Shown: positions 1-5,659, numbered from the stretch's first letter. The stretch: DNA of 5,733 nucleotides from Deltaproteobacteria bacterium (GCA_016926135.1 JAFGPH010000475.1:1-5733); one strand, 5' to 3'. Notes: generated by a model not told the origin, from the sequence alone. Translations and numbers: made by a program.

Positions 1-117
1 CTGATCACCAGGAACGTGGACAGGGAGTTTGAGCACGGCCCTGCCGTGATCAGGGCGGTTCCCCTGTGGCGTTTTCTGCTTTCCGCACCAGCCTATCTGG
101 GGTCCGCGAAGACCTGA
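1..117 (+). CDS. C-terminal end of an unidentified protein (partial, 38 codons)
   Basis: The first frame is open from base 1 to a TGA at 115-117 and begins outside the window. Third codon positions are about 76% G or C (29 of 38), as expected for a real coding frame in this GC-rich sequence. The peptide starts LITRNVDREFEHG and ends PLWRFLLSAPAYLGSAKT, a mixture of charged and hydrophobic residues that looks like a genuine protein tail. I do not recognise the family. If the tmRNA-derived attachment site at 327-353 is read correctly, this gene belongs to the native chromosome downstream of ssrA rather than to the integrated element. The main doubt is its shortness; the missing upstream sequence would settle it. 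Confidence 0.5.
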   Translation: MITRNVDREFEHGPAVIRAVPLWRFLLSAPAYLGSAKT

Positions 118-326
118 CAGAACGTGAATGCGCCAAATAAGGGCCTGCGCACAAATAACTCGAACAGATCGGCTTGCCCAAGTGAGCACCTGCTTACTGA
201 ACATCGTTGACAAATCCAGAGGTCGAAATTCATGGAGGAGTGTAGCAAGGCAGGAGAAAAATGTGGCCCAAATGAGGCCCAGGCACAAGGTTGATTTCCT
301 ATGTGCCGGGTTTTACAGTTACATTC
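118..326. other. Gene-free stretch left of the attachment site
   Basis: I see no convincing gene here. A 75-codon open frame (128-355, +) crosses the region, but it ends inside the tmRNA fragment and resembles no known protein. The only structure noted is the 11-bp tandem repeat at 260-281, next to a GGCACAA at 282-288. There is no obvious terminator with a T-run behind the partial gene that ends at 117. Confidence 0.4.
260..281. repeat. 11-bp tandem direct repeat beside the attachment core
   Basis: AATGTGGCCCA (260-270) is followed at once by AATGAGGCCCA (271-281), a repeat with one mismatch. The period is about one helical turn. It sits about 46 bp from the tmRNA-derived core at 327-353. 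A related GGCACAA follows at 282-288, and the same word recurs twice on the other side of the core (495-501 and 507-513). This arrangement would fit integrase arm-type sites, which is inference from position and spacing. Confidence 0.5.
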
Positions 327-353
327 TGGTGGAGGCGGGGGGAGTCGAACCCT
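327..353 (-). other. Attachment-site remnant: 3' end of tmRNA (ssrA)
   Basis: Read on the minus strand, this segment has the typical bacterial tmRNA 3' end: the T-loop GGGTTCGACTCCC, then the acceptor strand CGCCTCCA and the encoded CCA (327-329). The outer two T-stem pairs are not complementary, and the sequence beyond 353 has no tmRNA features, so only about 25 nt of the gene are present. Integrases commonly use the ssrA 3' end as a target and leave such a partial duplicate at one end of the element while rebuilding the full gene at the other. From its orientation the element should extend to the right of this site, with the intact ssrA further right outside the window. A tRNA origin is less likely given the acceptor sequence. 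Confidence 0.7.
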
Positions 354-400
354 AAAAAGGTAAATTATATCAAATGCTTATCTGTTAGGAACGATGATTT

Positions 401-416
401 ATGATGATAACATCAT
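401..416. repeat. 6-bp inverted repeat, 4-nt loop
   Basis: ATGATG (401-406) and CATCAT (411-416) are perfect reverse complements around ATAA. A second, 4-bp inverted repeat follows at once (TGGC 417-420, GCCA 427-430, around TTTTTC). It lies about 50-60 bp from the attachment core. It could be a protein-binding site or a weak hairpin; the low GC of the first stem argues against a strong terminator. Confidence 0.35.
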
Positions 417-494
417 TGGCTTTTTCGCCACAGGCCATTCTGGGCCGGATGTCACCCGATATCATTCAGAATCACCGTTCTTCACCCAAAAATT

Positions 495-514
495 GGCACA
501 ATTTTAGGCACAAT
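495..514. repeat. Direct repeat GGCACAAT, 12-bp period
   Basis: GGCACAAT occurs at 495-502 and again at 507-514, separated by TTTA. A GGCACAA is also present at 282-288 on the other side of the tmRNA-derived core. Short directly repeated words on both sides of a core are typical of integrase arm sites. That role is inference. Confidence 0.4.
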
Positions 515-611
515 CCCCATAGTTTTCAAAAAAGCCATGCATCGCAGGCTCGCCTTTCTTGAGGAATATGGAACGACCTTCCTACTGCAATTGCGACTGG
601 CCATGGCTAGA

Positions 612-646
612 ATCGTTCACAATAGTTGACAATATCATTCACATAT
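612..646. promoter_or_regulatory. Possible operator: direct repeat flanking the -35 box
   Basis: ATCGTTCACA (612-621) and ATCATTCACA (634-643) differ at one base and start 22 bp apart, about two helical turns, placing them on the same face of DNA. The -35 hexamer (626-631) lies between them. The layout would suit a dimeric regulator controlling the ATPase gene. No regulator gene is evident nearby, so the factor is unknown. Confidence 0.35.
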
Positions 647-654
647 CGTATACT
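626..654 (+). promoter_or_regulatory. Sigma-70 promoter of the ATPase gene
   Basis: A perfect -35 TTGACA (626-631) and a -10 TATACT (649-654, five of six consensus bases) are separated by exactly 17 bp. Transcription should start near 661, giving a leader of about 47 nt before the ATG at 708. No clear Shine-Dalgarno sequence precedes that ATG, so strong transcription may be paired with weak translation initiation. Confidence 0.75.
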
Positions 655-707
655 TCACCTTACGGAATTCTCCAATTTCCATCGATAAGTGTACATGGTT
701 TATTCAT

Positions 708-1922
708 ATGATTGATATCACTGAATTTTTAAGCATACAAGCCGCTCTCCTGAGTCTCGTTCCAAGAGAAAGGGCCCGCTATCTCAGGGAGAAAATAGAC
801 TGGGGTTCCCGCCTCACAGGAATTGTCGGCGCGAGGGGTACCGGAAAAACTACCATGCTCCTGCAACAGCTCGCCGAGCTGGAGGCGACCGGCAAGGAAG
901 AACTTTATCTGACGGCCGACCATATCCGCATTCAGGCGAACGGCCTTTATGAGACTGCTGCCTATTTTTTCAGGCTCGGAGGAAAGAGGATTGTCATCGA
1001 TGAGGTCCACAAGTACGCCAACTGGCAACAGGAATTGAAGAACCTATATGATTCCTTTCCCTCGGCAAAAATCATCTTTTCGGGAAGCTCGACCCTGGCT
1101 TTGCAGAAAGGAAAGGCGGATCTCTCACGCAGGGTGGTCTTTTACACCCTTCCGGGCCTCTCCTTCAGGGAATACCTCTCCTTTTCTCAGGGTGTGGAGT
1201 GGCCTCCTGTTTCCCTGTCTCAATTGCTCAAGGGGCATGTAGAGCTGGCTGCGAAGGTTGTAGAGAAAGGACCGATCCTGGGGCATTTCAAAGATTATCT
1301 GGACCATGGGGCATATCCTTTCTTCCTGGAGGGTACCGCAGGCTATGTTCCCAAACTGCTCAACGTCATCGAAAAAGTGCTGTACGAGGATATCCCCTCG
1401 GCGATCGGGATCAGGATGGCAAGCGTCCCCGTATTGAAACGGGTCTTATGGCTGCTGGCGACCTCCCAGCCTTTCACACCAAATATCGAGAAGATGTCCC
1501 GAGACTTGAAGGTCTCCAAAGAATACCTTTACACGTATCTTGACTCCCTGGAACGGGCGGGCCTCATCATCGGCCTGCTGCCTGCTGAAACCGGGTACCG
1601 GCTTGTACGGAAACCCTCAAAGATCTACATGGAGAACACCAACCTCCTCCGGGCTGTGGCCGGAGACATGGGGATGAGCACGCAGGTGGGCGCCGTGCGG
1701 GAGACCTTCTTCGCACATCAAGTCCGGAGCAGCGGCATGCACATCACAGTGCCGAATCGGGGAGACTTCCTGGTAGAAGGGAAGTTCCTCTTCGAAATCG
1801 GAGGCAAGGCAAAGAAAAAGAAGCAGATCAAGGAAGCCCCAGACGCCTATGTTGTGAGGGATGACATCGAGGTAGGTTTTGAGAGAGACCTTCCCCTTTG
1901 GCTCTTCGGGTTCCTCTACTGA
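708..1922 (+). CDS. AAA_14/DUF4143-type ATPase, 404 aa
   Basis: This is a P-loop ATPase of the AAA_14 plus DUF4143 family, common in bacteria and archaea, usually in accessory regions and of poorly known cellular role. Visible motifs are Walker A GARGTGKT (residues 41-48), Walker B RIVIDEVH (94-101, D98 and E99), a sensor-1-like strand IIFSGSST (122-129) and the family's LSRRVVFYTLPGLSFREYL segment (139-157). A winged-helix-like stretch follows at about 259-288. The C-terminal part carries the DUF4143 pattern: RETFF near 331, then D353, E363 and K367, which suggests a restriction-endonuclease-like fold. Length and the ending WLFGFLY fit an intact protein. The ATG at 708 is chosen because the ATPase domain follows directly; it lacks a good Shine-Dalgarno sequence. 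The gene has its own promoter (626-654), and its 3' end meets minus-strand ORFs. The family is fairly certain; substrate and role are not known. Confidence 0.9.
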   Translation: MIDITEFLSIQAALLSLVPRERARYLREKIDWGSRLTGIVGARGTGKTTMLLQQLAELEATGKEELYLTADHIRIQANGLYETAAYFFRLGGKRIVIDEVHKYANWQQELKNLYDSFPSAKIIFSGSSTLALQKGKADLSRRVVFYTLPGLSFREYLSFSQGVEWPPVSLSQLLKGHVELAAKVVEKGPILGHFKDYLDHGAYPFFLEGTAGYVPKLLNVIEKVLYEDIPSAIGIRMASVPVLKRVLWLLATSQPFTPNIEKMSRDLKVSKEYLYTYLDSLERAGLIIGLLPAETGYRLVRKPSKIYMENTNLLRAVAGDMGMSTQVGAVRETFFAHQVRSSGMHITVPNRGDFLVEGKFLFEIGGKAKKKKQIKEAPDAYVVRDDIEVGFERDLPLWLFGFLY

Positions 1923-2035
1923 GCATCCCATTCCTGGCGGGCGGAAATCTGTGGTGTGAGCCAGCTGGAATTCCTCCCCACACTGGAAGAATACGAGGTG
2001 TCGGTGATCCAATACGATGCGCCTTGATAGGTCAT
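1916..2035 (-). CDS. Doubtful 39-aa ORF coupled to the antitoxin-like gene
   Basis: The start codon overlaps the stop of the antitoxin-like gene as ATGA (2032-2035), the classic layout of the second gene of a toxin-antitoxin pair. The frame ends after 39 residues, inside the last 7 nt of the convergent ATPase gene. The product begins MTYQGASYWITDTSYSSS and does not look like a RelE, ParE or YoeB toxin. In the neighbouring minus frame the words LSRRIVLDHRHLVFF vaguely recall the YoeB C-terminal pattern SRRI..EHRLVY, which might mean a toxin gene collapsed by deletion and frameshift. It may also be nothing; overlapping readings on the + strand are equally open. Confidence 0.25.
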   Translation of the reverse strand: MTYQGASYWITDTSYSSSVGRNSSWLTPQISARQEWDAQ

Positions 2036-2265
2036 TTTCCAAAGACCTGTTCGTGAGAGAGCAACTGGACACGACCTTTTCGCGCCTCCCCTCGCAGTTC
2101 AACGAGGTCTTTCCATAGTGGGGATCCTTCCTCAATCTCCCAGTCCTCCCCGGACGCTAACTTGCTGAGTTCATCGTGCACGACCTCGCGCACCACCTCA
2201 CGCAGCATCGTTCGCAACTCGCGCTTTGAGATCGTCACGGTATCGGCACTTGTCGTCTTTCCCAT
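2032..2265 (-). CDS. Antitoxin-like small protein, 77 aa
   Basis: The 77-residue product is highly charged. An N-terminal helix-forming part (KRELRTMLREVVREVVHDEL, residues 14-33) precedes an acidic linker and a tail containing DWEIEEGSPLWKDLVELR. This build, with a DNA-binding or dimerising N-terminus and a tail able to wrap a toxin, is that of small type II antitoxins found next to RelE/ParE-type toxins. The assignment comes from general pattern and recalled similar sequences, not from a catalytic motif. The ATG at 2265 has a good Shine-Dalgarno GGGAGG six bases upstream and a promoter at 2300-2328. The stop overlaps the start of a 39-aa ORF, but no proper toxin is visible, so the antitoxin may be orphaned. 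It converges on the ATPase gene and diverges from the primase-helicase gene. An unrelated small regulator is the alternative. Confidence 0.65.
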   Translation of the reverse strand: MGKTTSADTVTISKRELRTMLREVVREVVHDELSKLASGEDWEIEEGSPLWKDLVELRGEARKGRVQLLSHEQVFGK

Positions 2266-2271
2266 GGCAAG

Positions 2272-2277
2272 CCTCCC
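2272..2277 (-). promoter_or_regulatory. Ribosome binding site of the antitoxin-like gene
   Basis: On the minus strand GGGAGG lies six bases before the ATG at 2265. It fixes that start and is the best Shine-Dalgarno sequence in the window. Confidence 0.7.
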
Positions 2278-2299
2278 GTCCCTTTGGTCTTCATATGGA

Positions 2300-2328
2300 A
2301 TCGTATTTCATCTACTTGGAACTGTCAA
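2300..2328 (-). promoter_or_regulatory. Minus-strand promoter of the antitoxin-like gene
   Basis: On the minus strand a perfect -35 TTGACA (2328-2323) is followed after 17 bp by TACGAT (2305-2300), which matches four of six -10 bases. Transcription would start near 2293, giving a leader of about 28 nt. It is back to back with the + strand promoter at 2403-2431, so the two start sites are about 145 bp apart. Confidence 0.6.
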
Positions 2329-2402
2329 CGCAGGCCTTGAAGGGGAGCACACATGAGCATACATACCGATACGGGCAAAACACCCAAGAATCTATGGATT
2401 CG

Positions 2403-2431
2403 TTGACATATGATCCAAGCACCTGTATTTT
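2403..2431 (+). promoter_or_regulatory. Promoter of the primase-helicase-nuclease gene
   Basis: A perfect -35 TTGACA (2403-2408) and a -10 TATTTT (2426-2431, four of six consensus bases) are 17 bp apart. The start site would be near 2438, giving a leader of about 89 nt before the ATG at 2527. The inverted repeat at 2443-2457 lies right after the predicted start and could regulate it. Confidence 0.55.
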
Positions 2432-2442
2432 CAAAAGTAATG

Positions 2443-2457
2443 TTGCTCGAAGAGCAA
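2443..2457 (+). promoter_or_regulatory. Perfect inverted repeat just after the predicted transcription start
   Basis: TTGCTC (2443-2448) and GAGCAA (2452-2457) are perfect reverse complements around GAA. The position, 5 to 20 bases downstream of the predicted start site, fits a repressor operator or a small 5' hairpin in the mRNA. It is too far from the ATG (about 70 nt) to hide the ribosome binding site. Confidence 0.4.
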
Positions 2458-2512
2458 TCTAACGTGCTTCCATGTGTTATCAGTCCGAAGCCTGAAGTCC
2501 ATTTGGAATAGT

Positions 2513-2518
2513 GGGGAA
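2513..2518 (+). promoter_or_regulatory. Probable ribosome binding site of the large gene
   Basis: GGGGAA lies eight bases before the ATG at 2527. A second purine run, AGGG at 2521-2524, is too close to the start to serve well. The match is moderate. It supports the ATG at 2527, which is also the first start codon after an in-frame TAG at 2509-2511. Confidence 0.45.
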
Positions 2519-2526
2519 CAAGGGTC

Positions 2527-5337
2527 ATGGCAGAAGCAACCGTCCACCGCCATTCCCCGCCTGAAGCCAAGGTCGCTTTGTTCCGAAGCCTCTTCCGGGG
2601 ACGCGATGATGTCTATCCCCGCCGCTTTGAAAGCCGTAAGACGGGCAAGTCCGGTTATCAGCCTGCCTGCGGCAATGAATGGGACAGAGTTCTCTGCGAC
2701 AAACGAAGGGTCAAGTGCCCGGACTGCCCGAACCGTCGTTTTTTACCCTTAACCGACGAAGTGATCCGCCGTCATCTTTCCGGCAAGGATGAAGCCGGCC
2801 GAGATTTTGTGGTTGGCGTTTACCCGATGCTCCGGGATGAGACGTGCTTTTTCCTGGCCGTGGATTTTGACAAGGAACACTGGCAGGAGGACGCAGGCGC
2901 ATACCGGGAAACATGTTGCCTTCTGGGCCTTACTGCATCCCTGGAGCGTTCGCGCTCCGGCCGTGGCGGCCACATCTGGCTATTTTTCCTGGAGCCCATA
3001 CCTGCCGGGCTGGCACGGAGGCTTAGTGCCCACATCCTGACCGAGACCATGGAACGCCGGCCGGACATGGGCCTGGATTCCTATGACCGCTTTATTCCCA
3101 GCCAGGACACGTTACCCAAAGGTGGGTTCGGGAACCTCATCGCGCTCCCCCTCCAGAAGGAACCGCGGGAACGCGGGAACAGTGTATTTCTGGACGAAGA
3201 GTTCAATCCTTACCCCGACCAATGGGCCTTCCTCTCGACCATTCGAAGGATGGGCCGTGGCGAGGTGGAGGGGATTGTTCGTGGGGCCGAAGATCGCGGC
3301 CGGGTTGTGGGGGTGCGGCTTGCCTCAACGGATGAGGATGGCGATGCCCCCTGGACGGCGCCACCTTCGCGCTGGCGAAAAGAGCCTTCCCTCGCAGGAC
3401 CGGTGCCGGAGAGCATGGAACTGGTTCTCGGTGACCAGATCTATATCGCTAAAGACTCTTTGCCCCCAGGGCTCAGGAATCGCTTGTTCCGCCTGGCGGC
3501 GTTTCAGAATCCAGAGTTTTACAGGGCCCAGGCAATGAGGCTGTCGACCTATGGGAAGCCACGCATCATTTCCTGTGCCGAGGACTATCCCAACCATCTC
3601 GGTTTGCCGCGCGGCTGCCTTGAGGATGTGAAAGAGCTTCTATCGGATCTCAAGATCAAACCAGTAGTCCGAGACGAGCGCTTTCAAGGAAGGCCGTTTG
3701 ACGTTTCCTTTCACGGAGTTCTGCGGCCCGAACAGAGGCTTGCGGCAGAGGCGATGGGCCGTCATGATACAGGGGTGTTGTCCGCCACTACGGCTTTTGG
3801 CAAGACTGTGATCGCGGCCTGGCTCATCGCGCAACGGGGCGTAAACACCCTTGTGCTCGTTCACCGTATCCAGCTGTTGAAACAGTGGGTGGAGCGATTG
3901 TCAACATTTCTGGGGCTGCCCACAAAGGCCATCGGAAGAATCGGCGGTGGGAAGAAGAAGCCGTCAGGCATGCTGGATGTTGCCCTCATTCAGAGTGTGG
4001 TTCGAAAAGGGGTGGTGGATGACCGGGTCGGTGAATATGGTTTTCTCGTTGTAGATGAATGCCACAGGCTATCCGCACCCAGCTTCGAGCAGGTGACCAG
4101 GAGGGCAAAGGCAAGATTCGTTACGGGCCTTTCCGCCACGGTCACGCGCAAGGACGGCCATCATCCGATCCTCTTCATGCAGTGCGGACCGGTTCGATAT
4201 CGTGTGGATGCGAAGAAACAGGCCGGACTGCAGCCCTTTTCGCACACGGTCGTTGTTCGTCCCACAGGGTTTCATCCCAAGCGTGCGGCCGACCCAAACC
4301 CTCGAAGCCAATTTCATGAGCTCTATGATGAATTGGCTGAGGACCCAGCACGCAACGGGCTCATCTGCCACGATGTCATGCAGGCGTTACGCGAAGGCCG
4401 GTCCCCTCTCCTCTTGACGGAACGGACGAGCCATCTGGAACGGCTGGCGGAGATGCTTGCCACTGGGATTCGCCATCTGATTATTCTGCGAGGCGGCATG
4501 GACCGGAAGGAACTGGACGCCGTGATGGGTCAATTGGCAGGCATCCCTGAGGATGAAGAGAGGCTACTGCTGGCAACAGGGCGTTACATCGGAGAAGGCT
4601 TTGATGACGCAAGACTGGACACTCTGTTCCTGACGCTGCCGGTTTCCTGGAGAGGGACCATTGCCCAGTATGCCGGCCGATTGCATCGGCTGCATGATCG
4701 GAAGCGCGAAGTCCGCATTTACGATTACGCGGATCTCAACGTGCCCATGCTCGCAAGGATGTTCGACCGGCGTTGCAGAGGGTACGAGGCGGTCGGCTAC
4801 ACCATCGTGCTGCCGGCAAGTGCCATACCGGGATGGCCGGCCAACGTGGCACTTCCCGTCGATCCTGAATGGAAGAGCGATTACGCCGCCAGCGTCCGGA
4901 GGTTGGTTCGCGACGGGGTGGACACGCCGCTGGGGACCTTGTTTATGCACGCGACTCGCTCTTTTCCTGCTGATGCAGAAGGGGCTGATCGGGCGCGAAG
5001 CGCCAGCGAGGCATTCCTGTATCGCCGGCTGGAGACACTGCCGGAGACCGCCGGGAAATTCCGCTTGAACGCTGAGCTCCCGATTCCCTTCGACAACCGG
5101 GGAAAAATGGAGGTCGATCTCCTTTGCGCCGATGCCGGTCTGGCGATCGAGTTGGACGGTGCTCAGCACCTGTCCGACCCGGAGGCTTACCGCCGCGATC
5201 GTCGCAAGGACTTCCTGCTCCAGCAATACGGCTATTTCGTGCTGCGGTTCCTGGCAGAGGATATGGGTACACACCTGGATGAGGTCTTGGACACAATCCT
5301 ACAGACCTTGGTGAGGCTGAACCTGCATAGACCTTAA
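2527..5337 (+). CDS. TOTE-type AEP primase / SF2 helicase / DUF559-like nuclease fusion, 936 aa
   Basis: One polypeptide appears to combine nucleic-acid synthesis, unwinding and cleavage. Residues 20-80 hold a conserved N-terminal region with a C48-x8-C-x6-C-x2-C67 zinc-binding pattern. The AEP primase-polymerase module (about 85-260) shows AVDFDKE (D113, D115), SGRGGHIW (H149) and PSQDTLPKGGFGNLIALPLQ (191-210). A linker domain (about 290-390) precedes an XPB-like SF2 helicase: motif I ATTAFGKT (420-427), motif II DECH (510-513), SAT (536-538) and motif VI QYAGRLHR (714-721). The C-terminus is a DUF559/Vsr-like PD-(D/E)XK nuclease: E828, MEVD (D864), AIELDGAQH (E875, D877) and YRRDRRKDFLLQQYGY. 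All key residues are present, so it looks intact. Proteins with this AEP-helicase core are called TOTE conflict systems and are proposed to act in defence; this is recalled family knowledge, and the actual activity here is inference. The start is the first ATG after a TAG; the gene has its own promoter and overlaps the next gene tail to tail. Confidence 0.93.
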   Translation: MAEATVHRHSPPEAKVALFRSLFRGRDDVYPRRFESRKTGKSGYQPACGNEWDRVLCDKRRVKCPDCPNRRFLPLTDEVIRRHLSGKDEAGRDFVVGVYPMLRDETCFFLAVDFDKEHWQEDAGAYRETCCLLGLTASLERSRSGRGGHIWLFFLEPIPAGLARRLSAHILTETMERRPDMGLDSYDRFIPSQDTLPKGGFGNLIALPLQKEPRERGNSVFLDEEFNPYPDQWAFLSTIRRMGRGEVEGIVRGAEDRGRVVGVRLASTDEDGDAPWTAPPSRWRKEPSLAGPVPESMELVLGDQIYIAKDSLPPGLRNRLFRLAAFQNPEFYRAQAMRLSTYGKPRIISCAEDYPNHLGLPRGCLEDVKELLSDLKIKPVVRDERFQGRPFDVSFHGVLRPEQRLAAEAMGRHDTGVLSATTAFGKTVIAAWLIAQRGVNTLVLVHRIQLLKQWVERLSTFLGLPTKAIGRIGGGKKKPSGMLDVALIQSVVRKGVVDDRVGEYGFLVVDECHRLSAPSFEQVTRRAKARFVTGLSATVTRKDGHHPILFMQCGPVRYRVDAKKQAGLQPFSHTVVVRPTGFHPKRAADPNPRSQFHELYDELAEDPARNGLICHDVMQALREGRSPLLLTERTSHLERLAEMLATGIRHLIILRGGMDRKELDAVMGQLAGIPEDEERLLLATGRYIGEGFDDARLDTLFLTLPVSWRGTIAQYAGRLHRLHDRKREVRIYDYADLNVPMLARMFDRRCRGYEAVGYTIVLPASAIPGWPANVALPVDPEWKSDYAASVRRLVRDGVDTPLGTLFMHATRSFPADAEGADRARSASEAFLYRRLETLPETAGKFRLNAELPIPFDNRGKMEVDLLCADAGLAIELDGAQHLSDPEAYRRDRRKDFLLQQYGYFVLRFLAEDMGTHLDEVLDTILQTLVRLNLHRP

Positions 5338-5582
5338 TCAGTGAAAAAGTGACGGTTGGCAAAGGCATGTCCGGAGCCGGATTTCAGATAGCGTTCAAAG
5401 CGCTGGGCCTGTTCCAGGGTTTGGAAGGCCACGTACAGCTTCAGTCTCCAGGGCTTGAAGTTGTCGGTATGACTGCATTTTCCTCTATTGTGCTCTTTCA
5501 GGCGGGCTTTCAGATCGGATGTGTGGCCAACATAACGTTCACCGGGTTTTGTTTCGCTTTCCAGGATGTAAGTGTAGTACAT
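5334..5582 (-). CDS. Small GIY-YIG nuclease-domain protein, 82 aa
   Basis: The product is a stand-alone GIY-YIG domain of the short kind often annotated as a GIY-YIG or excinuclease-like protein. The paired motifs are YTY (residues 3-5) and YVG (17-19). They are followed by R27 and H31 in LKARLKEHN, E63 in the helix AQRFERYLKSGSG, and N76 near the C-terminus, which match the conserved catalytic and metal-binding positions. The length fits the minimal domain. The ATG at 5582 is chosen because the domain begins there; the frame stays open 50 codons further upstream to 5732, but that part (residues VNRLVHFAHELRMAGR and beyond) carries no domain. No clear Shine-Dalgarno sequence precedes the ATG. 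The gene converges on the large primase-helicase gene, and their stop codons overlap. Whether it is a working nuclease, and on what DNA, is not known; such genes are often repeated within genomes. Confidence 0.85.
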   Translation of the reverse strand: MYYTYILESETKPGERYVGHTSDLKARLKEHNRGKCSHTDNFKPWRLKLYVAFQTLEQAQRFERYLKSGSGHAFANRHFFTD

Positions 5583-5624
5583 GGAGGCGACCGGTGGAGA
5601 CTGGCACTGCGATAGAAAGACAAA

Positions 5625-5653
5625 GTCCTCCTTCGCACAAGGCTTCGGAGGAC
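5625..5653. repeat. 7-bp inverted repeat upstream of the GIY-YIG gene
   Basis: GTCCTCC (5625-5631) and GGAGGAC (5647-5653) are perfect reverse complements around a 15-nt loop. On the minus strand the inner arm reads AAGGAGG, a textbook Shine-Dalgarno core. It lies more than 40 nt before the ATG at 5582 and has no suitable start codon behind it, so it is more likely part of a structured element. Confidence 0.5.
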
Positions 5654-5659
5654 ACCATC

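Larger units (their letters stand above)
354..611. other. AT-rich, gene-free region inside the putative element
   Basis: No convincing gene is present between the tmRNA fragment and the promoter region of the ATPase gene. The stretch contains a perfect 6-bp inverted repeat (401-416), a 12-bp-period direct repeat (495-514) and the 10-bp word ATATCATTCA at 459-468, which recurs at 632-641 within the promoter. A minus-strand open frame ending at 482 could be a decayed gene end, but the evidence is weak. Confidence 0.4.

Noticed and set aside
128..355. 75-codon + strand open frame
   Set aside because: It ends inside the tmRNA fragment (LVEAGGVEP is a translation of the tmRNA end) and resembles no known protein. 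Its NVAQMRPRH part comes from the 11-bp repeat.
540..632. 30-codon + strand ORF starting MHRRLAFLEEYG
   Set aside because: No ribosome binding site, no recognisable family, and it ends at the ATPase promoter's -35 box.
1956..2027. + strand reading in the ATPase frame beyond its stop (VSQLEFLPTLEEYEVSVIQY)
   Set aside because: Protein-like, but it follows the natural ATPase ending WLFGFLY and has no start signal of its own; stop-codon read-through has no support.
1617..2135. 172-codon minus-strand open frame
   Set aside because: Mostly antisense to the ATPase gene and overlapping the antitoxin-like gene in another frame. Only the LSRRIVLDHRHLVFF word is noted as a possible toxin remnant.
2353..2406. 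17-codon + strand ORF (MSIHTDTGKTPKNLWIR) with an AGGGGAG five bases upstream
   Set aside because: The Shine-Dalgarno match is good, but the ORF is very short, has no promoter I can see ahead of it and ends within the -35 box of the next promoter.
4564..5274. 236-codon minus-strand open frame
   Set aside because: Lies wholly antisense to the helicase and nuclease domains, whose motifs are clear on the + strand; composition is typical of a GC-rich shadow frame.
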